Shown here in pieces: positions 1-6,334 of a stretch of DNA of 10,772 nucleotides; position 1 is the first letter of the stretch; the number at the start of each line of letters is the position of its first letter. The stretch covers positions 1 through 10,772 of the forward strand of contig JBIIPQ010000122.1 of NCBI GenBank assembly GCA_044342535.1, given 5' to 3'. The notes under the pieces were generated by a model. It saw nothing but the letters and a program-made list of their open reading frames with translations, searched no databases and was not told the origin of the DNA. Source of the stretch: UBA4615 sp044342535 (GTDB taxonomy: Bacteria; Pseudomonadota; Gammaproteobacteria; Burkholderiales; Burkholderiaceae_E). The translations under genes were made by a program, and so were the position numbers.

Positions 1-168
1 CGCCTCACGCAGAGCGCGTGGTTCCGCCCGCACAACCGCAGCGAGGACGTCGAGGGGCTCTTCATGGTCGGCGCGGGCAACCACCCGGGCGCGGGCATTC
101 CCGGTGTGCTGTCGTCGGCGAAGGCGCTCGAGAAGGTGCTGCCGGACGTAGCCGCCTTCGCGCGCTGA
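1..168 (+). CDS. crtI: Phytoene desaturase CrtI, C-terminal end (5' part outside window)
   Basis: The window opens in frame inside this gene; 55 codons remain before a TGA at 166-168. The tail carries the conserved end of bacterial CrtI: a TAWFRPHNRSED-like stretch (here SAWFRPHNRSEDVEGLF), then VGAGNHPGAGIPGVLSSAKA, which is the C-terminal FAD-contacting motif of the family. CrtI is a membrane-associated FAD enzyme that introduces double bonds into phytoene, giving neurosporene or lycopene, the substrates of CrtC, CrtD and CrtA encoded just downstream on the other strand. The number of desaturation steps cannot be judged from this fragment. CrtD belongs to the same superfamily and has a related C-terminus, but the RPHNRSED and HPGAGIPGVLSSAK wording is CrtI-like and a separate crtD is present here, so I am confident in CrtI. 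Confidence 0.95.
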   Translation, partial: RLTQSAWFRPHNRSEDVEGLFMVGAGNHPGAGIPGVLSSAKALEKVLPDVAAFAR

Positions 169-185
169 GCGGCGGGCACGGCGCC

Positions 186-365
186 ATGTCGCCGATCGTC
201 TGGGAGCTCGGGCTGGTGGTGGGCGCGCTGGTGGTGTTCGTGGTCTGGCAGAAGGTCACGCTCGAGCGCGACATGCGGATCACGCGCGAGGCGCGGCTCA
301 AGCGGGAGGCCGAGGAGGCCGCGGCTGCTGCCGGGCGCGAGGAAGCGGACTCCACGCGCGGTTGA
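186..365 (+). CDS. Small single-pass membrane protein of unknown function
   Basis: This 59-codon frame begins with ATG 17 bases after the crtI stop and ends with TGA at 363-365. The protein has one clear N-terminal membrane helix (about residues 4-21, ELGLVVGALVVFVVWQ) followed by a charged, Arg/Glu/Ala-rich tail (about residues 23-56) likely to be helical and to lie in the cytoplasm. The upstream stretch is G-rich (GGCGGGCACGGCGCC) with no strong Shine-Dalgarno sequence, so it may depend on coupling to crtI. I do not recognise a named family. Position and strand suggest co-transcription with crtI, and the topology would suit an accessory or anchoring protein, but that is inference. The hydrophobic-then-charged pattern is hard to explain as noise and supports a real gene. 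A chance frame in GC-rich DNA remains possible. Confidence 0.7.
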   Translation: MSPIVWELGLVVGALVVFVVWQKVTLERDMRITREARLKREAEEAAAAAGREEADSTRG

Positions 366-536
366 TGTCGATTTGCGTGGGTCGTGGGTCGTGGTCGTGT
401 GCGTGCAGTCGACGGTCGGCACGGCCCGTGGCCGCCCGGGGGCGGGCCTCGGAGGAAGCGACGGCCTGAAGGGCAGCGGCGCCGCGCGCCAACCTTCGAG
501 CGAGCTCCTCAACGCCGCCCGAATCAACCGCCCGAA
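366..536. other. Convergent intergenic gap between the small membrane gene and crtC
   Basis: No gene is supported in these 171 bases, where the crtI-side transcript meets the end of the crtC operon. It holds a short tandem run of GTCGTG units (about 381-399), a GC-rich inverted repeat that may terminate transcription (423-448), and one arm of a 12-base direct repeat beside the crtC stop. Confidence 0.6.
423..448. terminator. Possible GC-rich hairpin terminator between convergent operons
   Basis: GGCCCG at 423-428 is an exact inverted match to CGGGCC at 443-448, with a G/C-rich 14-base loop. It lies between two convergent transcription units, where a bidirectional terminator is expected. There is no T tract on either side, and hairpins of this size are common by chance at this GC content, so the call is weak. 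Confidence 0.3.
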
Positions 537-539
537 TCA
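515..539. repeat. 12-base direct repeat at the crtC stop codon
   Basis: CCGCCCGAATCA occurs at 515-526 and again at 528-539, separated by one base. The second copy includes the crtC stop codon (TGA on the minus strand, 537-539) and the first lies just beyond it. This looks like a small local duplication. No function is evident. Confidence 0.6.
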
Positions 540-1553
540 CCCCGTCCGCGGCATCCGCCAAGGCAGCATCAGCCGCACCACCGTCGATGCGAAGCGCGGC
601 ACGTTCAGCGTCTCGTGCATCGAGGTCACCCGCTCGCCGAGGAGTCCGCTCTCGAGCACCGAGCGCACGTAGAACGGCGTGTCCTCGAGCGTCTCGACGA
701 CACGCGCCGGCATGCCCGCGTCGGTGCGCATCGTGCGGCCGATCCGCCATGCGGTGCGCGGCAGCGCCTGGCGCGGTGGCGGCTCGAAGGACTCGACCTC
801 GCCGTCGGGCCGGAAGCGCGCGGCGATCACGCGGTCCGAACCGGCCTTCTGACGCACGTCGTAGACCACAGCGACCGAACCGTCCTTCAGCGACGCGCGC
901 GACCAGTCCCATTCGACGAAGGGCCGGTCGACCGGCTCGTCGCCCTCGTTCGAGTCGAGGTAGGCCGGCCCTGACCACGACAGCGACGGGTCCTGCATCG
1001 TCACCTCGACGCGCGACGACGGCGCGATCGGGCCCCAGCGGTGCCGGCCTGCGTCGTCGAGCGTCGTGGTCCAGCGGCACAGCGCGTCGGGCGTCACCGT
1101 CACGCGGCCGCGCACCCGCTGCCCGAAGGGCACCGCGCGCTCGTCGATGTCGATCGTGAGCCGCGTGCCGTCCCAGTGCACCGACGACGGGCCGATCGTG
1201 AAGCTCGACGCGTCGCGCGCGACACGCGATCGACCGCGCTCGGTCATCGTCCAGCGGCGCGCGCCCGGGCCGTAGAGACAAACATTGAGCGAGCAGTGGT
1301 CGTCGGGGTCGACGTCGCCGCGCGCATGCGCCCACGCGTAGTACGGCGAGAACACGCTGCCGACGAAGGCGATGATCGTCAGGCCGAAGCGGCCGTCGTC
1401 GCTCAGGGCGTCGACGTACCACCAGAGATAGCCACCGGGGACGACCGGCTGGTCGAAGCGAGGCTGGCCGTCAGGGCCGCGGCCGCCAGTCGGCCCGACA
1501 TGGCCGCCATCGGCACGCCCGGTCCCGGATGCACGCTGCCCCCCGCCAGCCAC
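537..1553 (-). CDS. crtC: Carotenoid 1,2-hydratase (hydroxyneurosporene synthase) CrtC
   Basis: CrtC adds water across the terminal 1,2 double bond of acyclic carotenoids (neurosporene, lycopene) without a redox cofactor. The family block FDQPVVPGGYLWWYVDALSD is followed by IIAFVGSVFSPYY and GPSSVHWDG. Catalytic residues reported for the Rubrivivax gelatinosus enzyme (recalled as His239, Trp241, Tyr266, Asp268) match H171, W173, Y198 and D200 here with identical spacing (HRW, then 27 residues from His to Tyr, YLD). The stop is certain. The start is not: there is no ATG, GTG or TTG between the crtD stop and the conserved block. The nearest usable start is GTG at 1553 (338 residues), without an obvious ribosome site. 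GTG at 1751 has GGAG eight bases upstream and would give 404 residues, close to the Rubrivivax numbering. Either start lies deep inside crtD in another frame. It is the last gene of the minus-strand operon. Confidence 0.9.
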   Translation of the reverse strand: MAGGGQRASGTGRADGGHVGPTGGRGPDGQPRFDQPVVPGGYLWWYVDALSDDGRFGLTIIAFVGSVFSPYYAWAHARGDVDPDDHCSLNVCLYGPGARRWTMTERGRSRVARDASSFTIGPSSVHWDGTRLTIDIDERAVPFGQRVRGRVTVTPDALCRWTTTLDDAGRHRWGPIAPSSRVEVTMQDPSLSWSGPAYLDSNEGDEPVDRPFVEWDWSRASLKDGSVAVVYDVRQKAGSDRVIAARFRPDGEVESFEPPPRQALPRTAWRIGRTMRTDAGMPARVVETLEDTPFYVRSVLESGLLGERVTSMHETLNVPRFASTVVRLMLPWRMPRTG

Positions 1554-2938
1554 AGGCCCGGCAGCCTGCTGCGCGAGGACGAGCGGCGAAATTGCGCCAG
1601 CCAGCCGTGCGAGGCCCGGCCGTAGAGCGCCCCGCCCGTCGCCGGGAACAGCCGCTCGAAGTCGGCGGGACTCGTCGTCACCGCGTCGTGGGGCCGGCGC
1701 TCGATCTGCAGGCCGCTGCGGGCCAGCAGGGAAAAGGCGCGTCGTTCGCACTGCTCGATCTCCGGAAGGTCGAAGGGCCGCGCGTCGCCGACGGCGGGCG
1801 CGTTCACCAGGCACAGCAGCCGCTCGGGCCCCGACACCTCGGTGTCGTCGCCGCGGTCCTGCGCGCAGACGTAGACGGTGGGCCTGGACGGCAGCCGGCC
1901 GTGGCCGAACACGTCCGAGAACTCGGACGCGTAGTCGTCGTCGAAGAACACGTTGTGGCGCGTCAGCGGGAAGCCGGACGTCGGCGCGCGCATCGACCAG
2001 GTCAGCGCCGACAGCGAGCGCGCCGCGGGCGCCACGGCCGCGGTGGCGCCGCGCGCGGGCGCCCCGAGCAGGCCCGAGGCGAGCGCGCCGACGTCGCCGT
2101 TGAAGACCACCGCGTCGGCATCGATGCGCTCGCCGCCGGCCAGCATCACGCCGCGGGCACGGCCGCCCTCGACGACGATGCGCTCGACCTGCGCGTTGCA
2201 GCGGATCGTCGCGCCGCGCCGGCGCGCCACGCGCGCCAGCATCCGTGCGAGCTCGACCATGCCGCCCTCGACCGACCAGACGCCGTCCATCTCGACCTGC
2301 GCGATCAGCACGAGCGTGGCCGGCGCGCGGAACGGCGAGGCACCGCAGTAGGTCGCGTAGCGGCCGAAGAGCTGCTGCATCCGCGGGTCGTGGAAGTGGC
2401 GTGCGAGCGAGCGCCACAGGTCGCGCATCGGTCCCAGGCCCCACAGCGCGGCGAGGCCGTCGACACCGAGCCCGCGCATGATCTGCAGCGGCCCGGGCCG
2501 CGGCGAGCGGATGTAGGGGCCCTCGAGCGCGCGATAGACGCGCCGTGCCTCGTCGCGGAAGGCGGCGAAGCGGCGCGCCTCGGCGGGCCCCGCGAATGCG
2601 GCGATCGCGTCGGTCGAGCGTGCGGCGTCGGCGAACAGGTCGAGCCGGCCGCCGTCGTGCCAGGCGTGGCGTGCGAGGACACCGAGCGGGGCGAGCGCGA
2701 GCTCGGCCTCGAGCGAGGTGCCGGCGTCGGCGAGCAGCGCGTCGAACACCCAGCGCATCGTGAAGACCGTCGGCCCGCTGTCGATGCCGGCGCCGTCGAC
2801 GACGACCTGGCGCAGCTTGCCGCCGGGCTCGGCCGCGCGCTCGAGCACAGTCACCTCGATGCCGCGCGACGCGAGGTCGAGCGCCGCCGACAGGCCGGCG
2901 ATGCCCGCGCCGACGACGACGACGCGGTGCTCAGGCAA
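1403..2938 (-). CDS. crtD: Methoxyneurosporene dehydrogenase (carotenoid 3,4-desaturase) CrtD
   Basis: CrtD is an FAD-dependent desaturase of the CrtI superfamily that introduces the 3,4 double bond into hydroxylated or methoxylated carotenoids after CrtC has acted. The 511-residue product has the normal family length. It opens with the dinucleotide-binding fold VVVVGAGIAGLSAALDLASR (GxGxxG at residues 10-15, acidic E33 ending the second strand) and ends with the FAD motif GLWLAGGSVHPGPGVPMAAM, where CrtD reads GVPM and CrtI reads GIPG. The C-terminal GGTSTP tail also looks family-typical. I chose TTG at 2938 because it falls just before the first beta strand and overlaps the crtA stop by eight bases (TTGCCTGA), a coupling geometry; no ATG or GTG lies nearby. 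Its 3' end is shared out of frame with the start of crtC. Confidence 0.92.
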   Translation of the reverse strand: MPEHRVVVVGAGIAGLSAALDLASRGIEVTVLERAAEPGGKLRQVVVDGAGIDSGPTVFTMRWVFDALLADAGTSLEAELALAPLGVLARHAWHDGGRLDLFADAARSTDAIAAFAGPAEARRFAAFRDEARRVYRALEGPYIRSPRPGPLQIMRGLGVDGLAALWGLGPMRDLWRSLARHFHDPRMQQLFGRYATYCGASPFRAPATLVLIAQVEMDGVWSVEGGMVELARMLARVARRRGATIRCNAQVERIVVEGGRARGVMLAGGERIDADAVVFNGDVGALASGLLGAPARGATAAVAPAARSLSALTWSMRAPTSGFPLTRHNVFFDDDYASEFSDVFGHGRLPSRPTVYVCAQDRGDDTEVSGPERLLCLVNAPAVGDARPFDLPEIEQCERRAFSLLARSGLQIERRPHDAVTTSPADFERLFPATGGALYGRASHGWLAQFRRSSSRSRLPGLWLAGGSVHPGPGVPMAAMSGRLAAAALTASLASTSRSSPVAISGGTSTP

Positions 2939-3674
2939 GGCGGCGGCCCCGCCACGAGCCCTGCGCGTCCTCGGGCACGAAGCGCACGAACATCGACTCG
3001 GAGAAGAACGCGCCCTGCGCGGACGCGCGGATCGCGGCCAGGTGCGCGCCGGTGCGCGCATAGGCGTCCATCGAGGCGACGCCGTCCCAGAGCGTGAAGG
3101 TGGCCTGGCGCAGGTACGGCGCCTCGCCCACGCCGGTGGCGAGCAGGCAGCCGTGCGCGGCTTCGAGCTCGTGTTCGGCCTGCGGCTCCATCCGCCAGAA
3201 GCGCCGCGCCCGCGTCGGCCGGATCGAGGCACGGGTGAGCGCGGCGATCGGGCCGTCGACGGGCGCGGTGGCGCCGATCGCCGGACGCATGCCCGCCCAG
3301 CTGCCGCGCACCGAGTACGCCCGCAGCTTCACGGTGAAACATTCGCGAGCGCGTGCGCGCCACGCCTGGAACGGGCCGGTGGGCGACACGAAGGCGTCGG
3401 CCGAGGCCGCGTCGTCGAACACGCAGAACAGCCCCTGGATCGTCGCGCTCGGCGTGGTGCCGAACCCGCCGCCGCGGCCGCTGCCCAGCACCTTCACGAA
3501 GCGCAGCCCCGGCGCGCCGCGCACCGCGAGCCGACCGGTGACGAAGCGCAGCCAGCCCCAGCCGCGCGAGCGCGGCTCGAGGTCGACGAGCGCCAGCAGC
3601 GCGACCTGGGACGACAGCGCACCGGGGTCGGACGGGCGGACGTGTTCGGGAACCCGGGCCTGGAGGCCGGCCAC
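2931..3674 (-). CDS. crtA: Spheroidene monooxygenase CrtA
   Basis: CrtA inserts oxygen at C-2 of spheroidene to give spheroidenone, or oxidises spirilloxanthin to 2-keto forms. It is an oxygen-dependent haem-type monooxygenase acting on membrane-bound carotenoids. The 247-residue product has the expected length and recognisable family blocks: GLRFVKVLGSGRGGGF near residue 56, a central APVDGPIAALTRASIRP, GVGEAPYLRQATFTLWDGVA and the C-terminal FFSESMFVRF. GTG at 3674 is 13 bases after the ppsR stop; no ATG lies between it and the first conserved strand (VALLALVDLE). The gene overlaps crtD by eight bases. Its place directly behind ppsR couples the oxygen-requiring ketolase to the repressor's own transcript. 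Its presence implies that ketocarotenoids can be made when oxygen is available. Confidence 0.9.
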   Translation of the reverse strand: MAGLQARVPEHVRPSDPGALSSQVALLALVDLEPRSRGWGWLRFVTGRLAVRGAPGLRFVKVLGSGRGGGFGTTPSATIQGLFCVFDDAASADAFVSPTGPFQAWRARARECFTVKLRAYSVRGSWAGMRPAIGATAPVDGPIAALTRASIRPTRARRFWRMEPQAEHELEAAHGCLLATGVGEAPYLRQATFTLWDGVASMDAYARTGAHLAAIRASAQGAFFSESMFVRFVPEDAQGSWRGRRLA

Positions 3675-3687
3675 GGCAGACGTACCG

Positions 3688-5181
3688 TCAGCGCTCGCCG
3701 GCAGCGGCGCCGGCGCCGTCGGGCGTGTAGTCGCCCAGGCCGTAGCGGCGCAGCTTCACGTACAGGCTCTGGCGCGACAGCCCGAGCATCTCGGCCGCCG
3801 CCGCACGGTTGTCGCGCGTGAGCTGCAGTGCGGCCTCGATGCACAGCTGCTCGATCATGTCGGTGGTCTCGCCGACGATGTCCTTGAGCGGCACGCGCCC
3901 GACCAGCTCGGTCAGCTGGCCGACGGTACGCGAGAGCCCGACCGAGCTGCGGCCCTCGGCCGGCAGGCGGCGGCCGACGTCGCGGACCGTGAAGCCCAGG
4001 CACGCATGGTCGCCCGGCACCGCGGTGGCCGAGATCTCCACCGTGGTCTCGCCGCCGAAGCGCCCGCGCATCACCGTCGGGAAGAGGCGCACCGCATCGT
4101 TCTGGCGCAGGGTCGCGATCAGCACGCCGAGGTCGACGCCGGCGCGGCCGAGCCAGCGGTCGAGCGGCTCGCCCTGCACCTGTTCGGCAGAGTCCATCTG
4201 CGCCATCGCGACGAAGCTCGCGTTGGCATAGAGGATGCGGCCGCCCGGATCGGTGACCACCAGCGCATCGGGCGCGCGGTCGACCGCGGCGAGCACCGCG
4301 CGACGCGTCGGCGCGGCCGAGACGTCGACGTCGCTCGCAGGCGGCGCGACGCGGACCAGGAACAGCGACACGCTGTCCTGGCGGAACAGCGACACCGAGA
4401 CCGAGACCTGGCCGCCGGAGCCTGCGACTGCGAGCCGCGTGTCGTCGGCCTGGCGCGCGGCGCGTGCGAGGTCCAGCAGCGACTGCAGCCCCGGGCGGCT
4501 GCCCGCATCGAAGCATTCGGCCAGCACACGGCCGATCAGGCGGCGCGCCGCCTCGTCGAGCACGCGCGCGGCGGCGGGGTTCGCCTCGATGATCTTGAGT
4601 GTCGTCGCATCGACGATCAGCACACCCTCGGACACCGACTGGAAGAGCGCGCGATAGCGCGTCTCGAGCTGGCGCAGCCGCAGGTAGTCGCGCTCCATCG
4701 ACTGCTGCGCGGAGATCAGGCGCTGCTGGATCGTCGCGAGCGGGCGCATGTCGCGGCCGATGGCGACCACCTGCTTGCCCGGGCCGGTCTGGATCGCCGA
4801 ATACATCATCGGCACGTCCACGCCCTGCGCCGAAGGATGGTTCACATGCCGCCAGCGCTGCACCGGACCGCCGCCCGGATTGCTCAGCAGCGCCTCGACC
4901 TTCGGCCGGCTCTCGATGGTGACCGTCTCGGTCCAGCGCTTGCCGATCCAGTCGTCGTGCGGCAGCTCGGCCAGGTCGGCATTGCCGATCGAGACGTCGC
5001 GGATCACGCCGGTCTCGTCGACCAGCAGCGCGACGTCGGCCGCGGCCGCGATCAGCGAGGCGGTGCTTTCCGCACCGAGGGCGGAAAATGCGTGGAGGAA
5101 GGCTTCGGGTCGGTTCACGAAGGTCGTTGGCGTTGCGGCGGGCCTGCCGGCGGGTCCGGGCCGCACAGGGCGCCGGTCCAT
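3688..5181 (-). CDS. ppsR: Photosynthesis gene repressor PpsR/CrtJ (PAS-PAS-HTH)
   Basis: PpsR (CrtJ in Rhodobacter capsulatus) binds TGT-N12-ACA palindromes and represses bch, crt and puc genes under oxidising conditions. The 497-residue product shows PAS-like segments (about residues 45-150, 175-280 and 300-400), a linker with heptad-like spacing at 150-175, and a C-terminal Fis-type helix-turn-helix (about 455-482, RAAAAEMLGLSRQSLYVKLR). Cys447, in EQLCIEAALQL just before the HTH, sits where the redox-active Cys of Rhodobacter PpsR/CrtJ lies (C424/C420 as I recall). Other cysteines are C223 and C394; whether C223 is the second regulatory Cys needs alignment. ATG at 5181 is 14 bases after the ppaA stop and has only a weak GGA upstream; GTG at 5118 would give a shorter protein nearer the first conserved block. 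It is expected to control both operons through the palindrome at 6317-6334. Confidence 0.95.
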   Translation of the reverse strand: MDRRPVRPGPAGRPAATPTTFVNRPEAFLHAFSALGAESTASLIAAAADVALLVDETGVIRDVSIGNADLAELPHDDWIGKRWTETVTIESRPKVEALLSNPGGGPVQRWRHVNHPSAQGVDVPMMYSAIQTGPGKQVVAIGRDMRPLATIQQRLISAQQSMERDYLRLRQLETRYRALFQSVSEGVLIVDATTLKIIEANPAAARVLDEAARRLIGRVLAECFDAGSRPGLQSLLDLARAARQADDTRLAVAGSGGQVSVSVSLFRQDSVSLFLVRVAPPASDVDVSAAPTRRAVLAAVDRAPDALVVTDPGGRILYANASFVAMAQMDSAEQVQGEPLDRWLGRAGVDLGVLIATLRQNDAVRLFPTVMRGRFGGETTVEISATAVPGDHACLGFTVRDVGRRLPAEGRSSVGLSRTVGQLTELVGRVPLKDIVGETTDMIEQLCIEAALQLTRDNRAAAAEMLGLSRQSLYVKLRRYGLGDYTPDGAGAAAGER

Positions 5182-5195
5182 CAGGCTGTCCGCGC

Positions 5196-6080
5196 TCAGG
5201 ATTGGAGGCTGCGCATGGCGACGAAGGCGTCGGCCCGCTCGACGGCCTGGCGGGCATCCGCGGCGGTGAAGTCGGCACCGACCTCGGAGACCAGCTGGGG
5301 CCGGTCCACGAGCAGCGGGCCGCCGACCATCACGCCCACATGCGGGTTACGGGAGGCACGACGCAGGGCGAAGATCACCGAGCGGACCGGCTGCAGGTGC
5401 AGGTCGGCGCCGATCGACAGCCCGACGAGGTCGAACCATTCGCTGCGCATCAGCGCGGCCAGGTCGCCCTCGCTGGCGCACGGATCGGACCACACGTCCC
5501 AGCCGGCACGGCGGAAGAACTCGGAGACCATCAGCAGCCCGAGCGTGTGCTGCGAGCCCGGCGCGGCCGCGAGCAGCGCGCGGCGCGGCTGTTCGGGGCG
5601 GGCGGTCCAGCCGTTCGGCAGCTGCGGGCTCAGGTCGAAGACGAGGTTCTGCAGCCGCCACAGCCCGAGCGTGACCTGGGCGAAGTCGCACTTGTCCTCC
5701 TCCCACATCACGCCCAGCCGGCGTGCGGCGGGCGCGATCAGGCCGAGATAGACACGCTCGAGCGCGACCTCGCGTTCGCGCAGGTCGGCGACGAAACCCG
5801 CCAGCGCGTCGGACTCGTCGCGCAGCACGAGGGCGGTGAAGGTCTCCACGTCCTCGCGGCTGATGGCATCGGAGCCGTCGATCGTGCCGTCCGGCACGGG
5901 CACCGCCGTGGCGCCGTGCGCGAGCATGAGCCGAGGGATGATCTCGGTCTCGATCGTGCGCTGCAGCCACTCGCGGGGCTCGTGGGAATCCGCCAGGGCG
6001 CGCGCACGGCTGGCGTGCTGCTGCGTATCCTGTGAATGCCGTGAGCCTGTGGAGCCTGCTTCTTCGGTGGACCGTTCCAT
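5196..6080 (-). CDS. ppaA: Cobalamin-binding antirepressor PpaA/AerR
   Basis: PpaA/AerR proteins bind vitamin B12 and modulate PpsR/CrtJ in response to light and oxygen. The 294-residue product has an N-terminal variable region (1-75), then a helical B12-cap segment with MWEEDKCDFAQVTLGLWRLQ (residues 125-144), followed by a Rossmann-like B12 domain. The cobalt-ligand motif DxHxxG appears as SQHTLG with His178, so the usual Asp is replaced by Ser, and VGLSIGADLHL and GGPLLVD match the later B12-binding strands. I chose ATG at 6080 because GAGGG lies three to four bases upstream. The frame stays open to a GTG at 6209, but that extension is Arg-rich and without family character. It is the first gene of the minus-strand operon and lies 14 bases before ppsR, so regulator and partner are made together. 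Confidence 0.92.
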   Translation of the reverse strand: MERSTEEAGSTGSRHSQDTQQHASRARALADSHEPREWLQRTIETEIIPRLMLAHGATAVPVPDGTIDGSDAISREDVETFTALVLRDESDALAGFVADLREREVALERVYLGLIAPAARRLGVMWEEDKCDFAQVTLGLWRLQNLVFDLSPQLPNGWTARPEQPRRALLAAAPGSQHTLGLLMVSEFFRRAGWDVWSDPCASEGDLAALMRSEWFDLVGLSIGADLHLQPVRSVIFALRRASRNPHVGVMVGGPLLVDRPQLVSEVGADFTAADARQAVERADAFVAMRSLQS

Positions 6081-6227
6081 GTGCCCTCGCCCTCGACCGG
6101 ACGCCCTGCGGCGGGTCCGGCCTGCTTCGCTCGGCCGCGTCCTGGCTCTGCGAATGATCTGTCGGTGGGCGGAGCAGAGGCTCGATGGGCCGGTTGGCCG
6201 CCTCGGCACGGTACCCCGATAACGCGA

Positions 6228-6260
6228 TGACAGTGTCTTGTCGGGGTTCGGCGACTGTCA
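6228..6260. repeat. 7-base inverted repeat in the ppaA leader
   Basis: TGACAGT at 6228-6234 and ACTGTCA at 6254-6260 are exact inverted copies separated by 19 bases. A second exact pair, CGGGGTT at 6242-6248 and AACCCCG at 6276-6282, interleaves with it, so the two hairpins would be mutually exclusive in RNA. Both lie in the predicted untranslated leader of ppaA. They could be regulator sites or leader structure. The region also contains a minus-strand TTGACA (6261-6256), but its best -10 is poor. Confidence 0.4.
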
Positions 6261-6293
6261 AGGAGAACGGACGCCAACCCCGGCCAGGACTCG

Positions 6294-6322
6294 AATCTAG
6301 TGTCATGCGAGATGTACGTCAA
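6294..6322 (-). promoter_or_regulatory. Predicted sigma-70 promoter for ppaA-ppsR-crtADC
   Basis: Read on the minus strand, TTGACG (6322-6317) is followed by a 17-base spacer and TAGATT (6299-6294). The -35 matches five of six consensus bases and the -10 four of six, with optimal spacing. Predicted start is near 6287, giving a leader of about 207 bases before the ppaA ATG at 6080. The -35 box is the left arm of the palindrome at 6317-6334. No transcript evidence is available here. Confidence 0.6.
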
Positions 6323-6334
6323 GTTTGATTGACA
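6317..6334. promoter_or_regulatory. Near-consensus PpsR/CrtJ operator between divergent promoters
   Basis: CGTCAAGTTTGATTGACA matches the PpsR/CrtJ consensus TGT-N12-ACA (extended form TGTCA-N8-TGACA) except that the first base is C instead of T. The inner arms GTCAA and TTGAC are perfect. It sits inside a longer imperfect dyad: GAGATGT at 6309-6315 pairs with ACATCTC at 6334-6340. PpsR is encoded in the operon it would control. Weaker look-alikes with one mismatch in the outer triplets lie at 6301-6318 (TGT-N12-ACG), 6256-6273 (TGT-N12-ACG) and 6239-6256 (TGT-N12-ACT). Tandem sites fit cooperative binding, but the weak ones may be chance. Confidence 0.65.

Noticed and set aside
381..399. Short GTCGTG tandem run as a possible CRISPR or functional repeat
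   Set aside because: Units of six to seven bases without spacers are simple-sequence slippage, not a CRISPR array.
298..1422. Long minus-strand frame over crtC
   Set aside because: It is an alternative frame of crtC with shadow composition. The crtC frame carries all catalytic motifs.
1554..2444. Open frame extending crtC far upstream, up to 635 codons
   Set aside because: The extension lies inside crtD in another frame, is Arg/Ala/Gly-rich, and shows no family motif. Only starts near 1553 or 1751 are considered plausible.
3094..5751. A very long plus-strand open frame (885 codons) opposite crtA, ppsR and ppaA
   Set aside because: It is antisense to three recognised genes. The translation is Arg/Ala/His-rich without domains, the usual mirror frame of high-GC coding DNA.
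6081..6209. GTG start at 6209 that would extend PpaA by 43 residues
   Set aside because: The extension is Arg-rich and unlike a protein domain. ATG 6080 has a GAGGG ribosome site just before it.
6233..6261. Second leftward promoter with a perfect -35 TTGACA at 6261-6256
   Set aside because: At spacers of 16-18 bases the -10 candidates (AAGACA, AGACAC, GACACT) are poor, so it is not called separately.
6239..6273. Further PpsR-like sites TGT-N12-ACT (6239-6256) and TGT-N12-ACG (6256-6273)
   Set aside because: Each misses one outer base and lacks the inner CA/TG symmetry, and such near-matches are expected by chance. They are kept only as notes under the main operator.
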